NCBI GenBank assembly: GCA_949987705.1
Contig: CATLJY010000924.1
Location: 1 to 64,000 of the forward strand
Length of the DNA stretch: 64,000 bases
Source of the DNA: Thereva unica
Taxonomy: Eukaryota; Arthropoda; Insecta; Diptera; Therevidae
Direction: 5' to 3'
A program made the translations under genes and the position numbers. Positions 57,290 to 64,000 of the stretch are shown here, piece by piece; the first letter of the stretch is position 1, and the number at the start of each line of letters is the position of its first letter. The notes beneath the pieces are model-generated. The model was not told the origin of the DNA and ran no database searches. It saw nothing but the letters and a program-made list of their open reading frames with translations.

Positions 57290-57840
57290 TTTTCTAGTAG
57301 TGCTTCAAGTTTTTTTTAGTTGGGAACAGCGGAATCATCGAATTTTCGGATGAGGAAGAATCAAATCGAATGAGAAATGAAGTTGATAATTTGGGCGACT
57401 TATCTGAATAATTTGACGACAATGATGATATCAATATTAGAGTAGGAGATGCAATCGCGGGAATTGGAAGTTGGGCTAACAAATATGGTATCGATAGAAA
57501 AGGAATAACTGATTTACTTAGTGTTCTGAACAAACTACTTCCTAGTAAATTTCCAACTGAGGAAGAACCGTTCTGATGACACCAAAATCAGTAGAAGTGA
57601 CGAACATCGATGAAGAATGCCAATATTGGCAGCAAGATGTTACAGTTTGTCTTAAGTAGGCATTTTAAAATTTACAAAAAGATAATAGCATTTTGTTAAA
57701 CATTAATGTCGATGGTTTGCCAATTTTTAATAGCTCAACTGAGCAATTTTGGCCAATATTTGCGAATGTCAAAAGGATTATAAAGGAACCTTTCGTAATT
57801 GCAATTTACTAATTTACAACGGAAGAAAACCTCCATCGTT
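57290..57840 (+). pseudogene. Transposase-like remnant (IDGLP-type)
   Basis: Plus-strand pieces: DEEESNRMRNEVDNLGDLS, SWANKYGIDRKGITDLLSVL, then LLNINVDGLPIFNSSTEQFW with PFVIAIY in shifted frames. From memory, a WANKFxxxxxALxxLL helix followed by NIDGLPLFxSSxxQFWPIL is common to a large family of uncharacterised, transposase-like metazoan proteins. The Asp of DGLP could be a catalytic residue (inference). Several frameshifts and stops. This copy is much shorter than a complete enzyme. Confidence 0.5.
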
Positions 57841-57924
57841 AGGTATTTATTTAGACAAATCTCACAATGAGCTCATATTTAGCTCATATTATATTTGTCA
57901 TTTATATACACTCTTACGGCGGCG

Positions 57925-57990
57925 TATACACAGTAGTGTCAATGTTGGCTTCATGTTCCAGTGACCCAGGTTCGAATCTCGTATAAGGCA
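57925..57990 (+). repeat. tRNA-like B-box patch
   Basis: GGTTCGAATCTC (about 57969) is a strong B-box-like sequence preceded by a weakly A-box-like TAGTGTCAATG. No cloverleaf. It may have been captured by the surrounding TIR element. Confidence 0.3.
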
Positions 57991-58423
57991 ATCGGAAAAA
58001 AAAAATATTCTCAAATCATGAGTAAAATATGAAAATATATAAATATAATAATAAAATTATATGAATATAAAAAATAGTAGAAAAAGACAGGAACAAAAAA
58101 AAATTAATGTGAAAATAGTAATTTTGTTTTTTAACATTTCTCAGTTCTTTTTTTCTGCTCAGTGAGCTTAATATGAGAACATTTTGAGATAGCATTTAGC
58201 TCTTGATTTACTTCATATTGACCTCATATTTAGCTCAGAAACATGCGCCAATTAACTCACTATTTCCTCATATGTATCTCATAAATTACTATTTGAAACT
58301 TTAAACGAAAAAATTGCCAATTGCAAATAGATCATATATAGCTCAATGTGAGCTATAATGCCTGCTGGGTTGCTTAAAACGACATTCGGTTATAACGTCG
58401 TAGTTGATCGGATTTCTTCACGG

Positions 58424-58430
<7 letters not shown>

Positions 58431-58481
<51 letters not shown>
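58431..58481. repeat. (TA)n array 1
   Basis: About 50 bp of almost pure TA ending exactly at the hAT-like terminus at 58482. Confidence 0.95.
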
Positions 58482-58484
<3 letters not shown>

Positions 58485-60057
58485 TGGCGGTTCCTCTTTG
58501 GAAGCAAAGGAAGCAGTGCTTCCCTTGACCAAATAGGCAACTTCATAAAAATAAATTTATATAAATAATAATAAATTTAAATTTAAATCAAGATTAATCG
58601 CAACAAAAATCCTAACATATTTCTTCCTCTGGAAACACTAAAGCTGGAGATATTACAGCTTCCCATTGCTGTGTTAGGCCTCGAACATGGTATGAGCGGC
58701 GAGCGGTGAGCGGCAGAATGACAATACTAAAGCGCCTCTCTCCGCTAATTTGGGGAAGCTGTAATATCGTCAGCTTCTTTGGCACAGAAAATCAACGTAA
58801 AAACTCTAACACATTCAATCTAATTGGACCCACACTCACGCAAAGGTTTGCGTTAATAAAGTACCCTCAGAAGCTGAGCTAAACGCAGCTTCTTCGGAAC
58901 CGAACAGCGAGAATTGAGAAGTCGAAGATAGAGAAATTTTCTGTAGCCACCACCGTATTCTCTTTGTTTTCTTGGTTTCTTTTTCTGGTAATCTGTTCTG
59001 GCTTCGAGCAATATTTGTGCTCTTAAAATTTTGCTTCGTAATTTTGTTTTTGACTCTTGAATTTTCGTTTGTAGATTGAGTCAAGAAAAAAGAGATCTAT
59101 ATTTATTCTAGTGGGGTGGCAGGCGGTGTTTATTGAATATAAGCTGATAACTTTGTAGCTTCCATGATATTGTTATGATTCTCTTTAATGATGATTTAAA
59201 GGAAATGAAATGCATTTTTGAGTACGGGTTGCCTGAGGTGTTTTTTTTGCAAGAAGAATGTAATGATGGTTGACGAAGGTTACAATAGGGTTTTATTATT
59301 ACTATATTTTTTAGATTTTGCATTATTATAGTTTAACAGCTTTTGTTTGGACGCTTTAATTTTCAGGATTTCAAAAAAGGCGCAAAACGCACGCTAGCAG
59401 TGAAACTATTTCGACAAAATGCAATAATTCACGACTTGGAATTTAATTTTTTCACTTTTTTTAAGTTTAAACATTTTTTCTTGTCCACCATCCTAAAAGA
59501 AACTGCATATTAAAAAGAGGAAAAACCTCATGCGATGCACAAAAATTAAAGGGCAATTAAATTTCATATTTGAAGTCAATTTTTGTGACTTGAATAAGAT
59601 ATTTTGACCTGAACTTGTAACCAGTTATTGTATAAGTTGACTGAAAAAATCCGAAGAAGCCAGAATTTAGCAGTTTTTTAAGTTTTTTTGACGTTAGATA
59701 AAAATTTAATATTGTAACCGCTGATAACCAGAATCATAACGAACAGCCTCTATTTTTTTGCATTTTGCGGACCTACATATCCCGATGCATCTATATTTAG
59801 AAAGAACGACCAAAATGATGAAATTTTCACAAAATGGCCGATAACTTCCATTCGGTCGATAGAGGTAGAAAATGTCTATTTCGTATAGTATCCGTAGTTT
59901 CAAACATTTTTTTTAGATTGGAAACAATTCCATGTTTGTTTATCTGACTCTACTATATTATTTTTCAGTTTTTTTAGTTAATAAAGCCTCCGATACTTTT
60001 ACTTTTATCGTTCGCTTTGGGCATTGCTTCCCATATCCTGAACTTTACGAACCGCCA

Positions 60058-60060
<3 letters not shown>
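58482..60060. mobile_element. Non-autonomous hAT-like element in (TA)n
   Basis: Ends CAGTGGCGGTTC (58482-58493) and its exact complement (60049-60060), one base different from the termini of the hAT at 8378. Eight bases ATATATAT flank both sides, compatible with an 8-bp hAT duplication but not provable in a (TA)n tract. Subterminal GGAAGCA / TGCTTCC blocks are shared by both ends. No transposase frame is recognised in the 1579 bp. Confidence 0.8.

Positions 60061-60146
<86 letters not shown>
60061..60146. repeat. (TA)n array 2
   Basis: 86 bp of pure TA between the hAT-like element and the long-TIR element. Confidence 0.95.
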
Positions 60147-60149
<3 letters not shown>

Positions 60150-63007
60150 GGTGCTCTCTTGTATGGAGAGAAAAAAAATTGCTAAGATTCTAAGTCTCAC
60201 CCCCTAGAAATATGCGAATAGGCAAAAAACTAAGAAATTTAAAATTTTAGGCAAATCGGAAAAGATTTAGAGGTCGCTCATGGCGAACGAAATCTTAAAA
60301 AATGATGATTTTTTACCTTTTTTCACTTTGTTCAACCCTTATTACCATTTCATCAGCCCTAAAAAGGTCAATTAATATTTTTACCCATTCTACAGATTAT
60401 TACCTTTCTAAAATGATCAAAATCATAAGGATCAGTTTACAAATAATAAAGCTATGAAGTAAAAAGCACAGTCTTTATAAGGAAAAAAAAATCAGTTCAA
60501 AGAGAAACTGCACTAGGGCCCACTAATTACCGCAGCCTTCGCATTGTGCTTTTCTGTTAATCTTTGATCGTGCATAGGTACGTGTACGATCAGTGATCCT
60601 CACTTAGCAAACAATCTACACGGGACTCTATAACATCCATGCGTGTTATGAAAAAGCGTGTTCTTATCATATTATATAATATTTAACAATAATATCTGTT
60701 GAAAAAACAATATAAATTTACGAAAGCTAATTTAACATAGTTAACTTATTCAACGTAAAACCAGTTCAAATCGGGTTATAACGTTTTTGTACGATGAATA
60801 TTACAGCTAATAAAAGGCATAAACTGTACTTCAATAGTGTAATATACAAAATACAAACAAAATTATTAAAATTGAAATTACTCAGGCAGTAGTTGCTTTA
60901 ATAACGCATTTTTTTTTGTAATCAATTAGAATTTGTAATAAGTTTTGTTTATTGTGTTCGTCTTTACTCAATACTTTATTATATTCTTCGAATAACTTCA
61001 CACTTCTTTCAGCTGTGTCGTTAACAGTTCTTCTCATGAAGAAGGGTGAATGCTTGATTATAATTAATATTATAACTCCATTTATTTGGTGGGAGATATA
61101 GGAAGTCCGTTGAAATGTTAAACCGTTGAAAAAATCGAATGTGTTCATCGTAGTGATTGAGTATTTTACGGGTTTCTTATAAATTCCTGAATTTCTTCAA
61201 GTTTTAATGGAATACGTTTAACTAATTCTCTAGATATTTTATCTGGCTCAACATCATTATCTGCATAGACATCATAATCTTCCATTTTTTCATCAGTGGT
61301 AATAAAATGCTTTAATCTGTTACTCATTTTATGTTTGATTTCCAATGGAATATTTTCATCGAAAAATGCTACACCAACGTTTTCGTCTGCTAAATACCAC
61401 AAATTCATTTTCTTAATAGCAATTTGTGAAAATTAACATTTCGATATTCCTACATATTTTGTAAGAAGCAATAGTCCTGGTATGCTGCTGCTGGCGCTAT
61501 GGGACATTTAAACCAAGCCCTCACGTAAAAGCGAATGATAAAAGCACAAACATTAGCTTTTTATTCTCCTCTTCTAAAACAGTTATAATTTAAACTCATC
61601 TCTGAATTAATATATTTTTATACAATATAGTGCTTTTGAGATCCTACGAGCATGATGCATTGGACCTGGAGAACGAAATTTGACTATTAGAGCATGAGCC
61701 CGAAGCAATTGTGGTTAACTCTAATAATTATCGATTGTCATCTCTGCAAATTGGTTTCTCTAATTGTTCGTTGCAAAAATCTGTGAACTCATCTTTCAAT
61801 TAGAATTTCTTTCAATTTGGCATTTTCTAGCAATGTTTTATACTCATTTTTGCTTATGTCGTTCCAATATAATTCCAATCTCTTGAATAAAGGAACACCT
61901 TTACCATAGGTACCAGGAAATTCTATTTCAAACACACCTCGCAGGACTAGTTCATAAATATGATGGCGACATGGTAAATACAGTAAAGATTTTACAATTT
62001 TTGTTCTAATAACGTGCACACTCCATTTAGTTTTCCAGTATTTGACCCAGTGATATCAAAACAAAAACAACAATATTTTCATCCACATTCCAATCTATTA
62101 ATAATTCATAAATAGCATCAGCTATTTCTATTCCTGTTGAAGATGATAATTTTGGAACACCAAGTAATTGCTCACCATTTATATCACTAACGTAAAAAGG
62201 TAGGTAACCTATCCACTTCAACTTTTCCTGTTATATGAGCGCAGTCAGAACTAATGAAAATGCATCTGTCACACATCATTCGCTTTGGCTGCATTCGAAA
62301 ATTAGCCAGCTACGCAGAATATGTTTGACATATGATGTTTGACAGATGCATTTTCAAACTTCATAAATTTTTAAAACATTTACCATTTATGTTAAACAAT
62401 ATTATGTAATAACAGTTATACAAAAGTTATATTGCTGTTTGAAATGATATTATTGTTAAATACATATATGAAAAATAATGAAAACCCGTTATTTTCATAA
62501 CACGGATGGATGGAATAGACTCCCGTGTAGTATATTTGTTCAGTGAGGATCACTGATCGGACACGTAACTTCGCAGAGTCAAAGATGAACAGAAAAGCAC
62601 AACGCTTTATGCGAAGGTTGCGGTGATTAGTGGACCCTAGTACAGTTTCTCTTTGAACTGATAGTTTTTTTTTATTTCCTTATAAAGACTTCACTGTGCT
62701 TTTTATTTCATAGCTTTATTATTTGTAAACTGATCTTTATGATTTTGATCATTTTAGAAAGGTATCAATCTGTAGAATGGATAAAAAATATTAATTGACC
62801 CTTTCAGGGCTGATAAAATGGTAATTAGGGTTGAACAAAGTGGAAAAAGGTAAAAAATCATCATTTTTTAAGATTTCGTTCGCCATGAGCGACCTCTAAA
62901 TCTTTTCCGATTTGCCTAAAATTTTAAATTTCTTAGTTTTTTGCCTATTCGCATATTTCTAGGGGGTGAGACCCAAAATTGAAGCACTTTTGCAAATAAG
63001 GGCCACC

Positions 63008-63010
<3 letters not shown>
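60147..63010 (-). mobile_element. DNA element with about 600-bp TIRs in (TA)n
   Basis: The left end TAGGGTG and the right end CACCCTA begin inverted arms (60147-60745 and 62395-63010). They match over most of their length, for example TCTCACCCCCTAGAAATATG, GAGGTCGCTCATGGCGAACG and GATCCTCACT. Only the outer 50 bp differ more. The 1.65-kb interior carries a broken minus-strand transposase-like gene. Both ends abut (TA)n arrays, so the target duplication may be TA or longer. Confidence 0.85.
60882..62270 (-). pseudogene. Transposase-like gene of an uncharacterised family
   Basis: Pieces 5' to 3' on the minus strand: SSDCAHITGKVEVDRLP, a shift, YVSDINGEQLLGVPKL, a shift, FDITGSNTGKLNGV (about 62033-62060), a shift, then LLYLPCRHHIYELVLRGVF (about 61949-61972) and PLFKRLELYWNDI, and at the end RRTVNDTAERSVKLFEEYN with KQNLLQIL (60882-61148). 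The order Asp block, C-x-x-H block and a late Glu in NDTAER resembles RNase H-fold DDE transposases with a C/DxxH motif. I recall similar uncharacterised proteins from Hydra and insects, but cannot name the superfamily. At least three frameshifts inactivate it. Confidence 0.6.

Positions 63011-63080
<70 letters not shown>
63011..63080. repeat. (TA)n array 3
   Basis: 70 bp of pure TA between the long-TIR element and the 751-bp MITE. Confidence 0.95.
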
Positions 63081-63082
<2 letters not shown>

Positions 63083-63829
63083 GCGATTCTCCTGAACCTT
63101 TAACTTGAGCTAATTGGAAAAATGAAATTTCAAATTGATAGCACAACCGTGCCATGATATTTTTTGTGTTTCTTACTTCATAAATAAATGTTTTCTGATG
63201 TAGAGCATTAAAAAATTCAATGCGCATATTTTTTTTATGAAAACATGACATGACATGGTTACAATTTTGACATTTCAAATTCGGATGGTTTCAATTTTGA
63301 CATTCGCTTAAATTACTTTTTTTTAAGATTCATGAAACAATTTAAGCGAAGGAAACGTTACATATGATTTAACTAGTTACAATGGGTCATAAGAAATTTT
63401 ACGGGGATGAATTTAATGTAATATGAGCAAATTAATTGCAGTTACAACTTTGACATTTAAATGTAACCTACCAGTTTTGCCCAAAAATCAACCAATTTCA
63501 ACTTATTTTTGTCACAAAATGTATGCACATGTTCGTTAGTGTCTGAACAATAAGTGCGTTTAAAAAATTTTATGATAAAATGAGACAATTTGGAGCACTT
63601 CGACTTACCATGCGGGTTACAACTTTGACGTCAAAATCTAGGGACAAACTTCAGATTTTTTTTATGGGAAATATAGCGATTTGACACTGCACCGAACACA
63701 ACTGCATTTTTCCTTAAGAGTTAAACTACAACATTATCGATGGCTTCTTTTATTTTTAATCTTCCTACAAAAATTGTAATTCATAAAAATTTTGAAGCGA
63801 CAAGCAGGTTAAAAGTTCCGGAGAATCGC

Positions 63830-63831
<2 letters not shown>
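63081..63831. mobile_element. 751-bp MITE in (TA)n with internal repeats
   Basis: Ends GGGCGATTCTCC and GGAGAATCGCCC, with the inverted match extending imperfectly to about 30 bp. Inside, TTACAACTTTGACATT-type motifs recur near 63259, 63290, 63443 and 63619, all on the same strand. No coding capacity. Both ends abut (TA)n. Confidence 0.8.

Positions 63832-63895
<64 letters not shown>
63832..63895. repeat. (TA)n array 4
   Basis: About 64 bp of TA directly after the MITE terminus. The last 100 bases of the window hold nothing recognisable. Confidence 0.9.
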
Positions 63896-63898
<3 letters not shown>

Positions 63899-64000
63899 CA
63901 GTTCAATTATTGTAATGACACTATGAATTAAATTTTTGAAATGTTTTGATTTTCATTGCAATGCTTTACGATAAACAATGTTTTTCGTTTTGCCGTATTT

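Larger units (their letters stand above)
56860..58368 (+). mobile_element. TIR element with many subterminal repeats
   Basis: Ends CCAGCAGGCA and TGCCTGCTGG. Both subterminal regions are full of ATGAGCT / AATATGAG type motifs in both orientations (56868-57075 and 58150-58360), a layout seen in CACTA-like elements whose transposase binds subterminal repeats. The 1.5-kb interior keeps a transposase-like remnant and a tRNA-like patch. The termini are not CACTA and no target duplication is clear, so the superfamily is open. Confidence 0.65.

Noticed and set aside
59932..60207. Open frame with a long Tyr-Ile repeat
   Set aside because: It is a (TA)n array read as codons; the same applies to the Tyr-Ile frames near 62916-63278 and 63740-63931.
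1..64000. CRISPR array, phage, or bacterial operon
   Set aside because: No regularly spaced short repeats with unique spacers and no prokaryotic gene structure; the content is eukaryotic repeats.

Overview
This 64 kb window is AT-rich, intron-poor repeat DNA from an animal nuclear genome, almost certainly an insect. The evidence is the mix of transposable elements: RTE-like, Jockey-type and CR1/L2-like non-LTR retrotransposons; a Gypsy/errantivirus-like gag with a Ser-tRNA primer binding site of the 17.6/297 type; hAT, PIF/Harbinger and other terminal-inverted-repeat (TIR) DNA elements; MITEs and tRNA-like fragments. I found no convincing host gene, rRNA or functional tRNA, no CRISPR array and no bacterial gene. 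The order and species cannot be fixed from sequence alone; a dipteran is plausible but inferred.

Layout. 1-8 kb: a tandem repeat, a decayed RTE-like element (minus) with a Jockey-type fragment inside it, a 256-bp MITE with perfect TIRs, and a better preserved RTE-like RT with one in-frame stop. 8.4-10.7 kb: a complete-ended hAT element with a perfect 8-bp target duplication and a broken zinc-finger transposase remnant. 11.4-18.8 kb: an RTE-like element with many frameshifts (family RTE-A), then a second RTE (RTE-B) split by a CR1-like fragment, an RTE-A 3' piece and a MITE. 18.8-20.5 kb: gag, start of protease, primer binding site and probable 5' LTR of a Gypsy/errantivirus-like element (minus). 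21.2-23.1 kb: a PIF/Harbinger transposase pseudogene. 23.2-32.7 kb: two head-to-tail copies of one two-ORF non-LTR element ('element C'), the first holding a solo LTR. 34.4-35.6 kb: a foldback-like element with GC-rich internal repeats. 37.2-43.1 kb: a Jockey-type copy (minus) interrupted by a complete-ended CR1/L2-like element and a MITE. 43.6-44.6 kb: an RTE-A copy interrupted by a Jockey 3' fragment. 47.3-50.5 kb: a Jockey-type copy with an uninterrupted 1004-codon endonuclease-RT frame and a poly(A) tail. 51.7-56.2 kb: a near-perfect 1-kb palindrome and two relatives. 56.3-63.9 kb: a run of TIR elements, three of which sit directly in (TA)n arrays.

How the parts work together: the window is a nest of insertions whose order can be read. 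Element C drives its own copying with an RNA-binding ORF1 and an endonuclease-RT ORF2; the DNA elements carry transposase remnants or only the termini a transposase would recognise. Most coding regions are broken.

The two most interesting signals are (1) element C, where ORF2 follows ORF1 in the same frame across a UAA-CUAG junction with no AUG ahead of the endonuclease core, conserved in both copies, and (2) the (TA)n-embedded chain at 58.4-63.9 kb, including a long-TIR element with a broken transposase-like gene of a family I recognise only as uncharacterised metazoan proteins.
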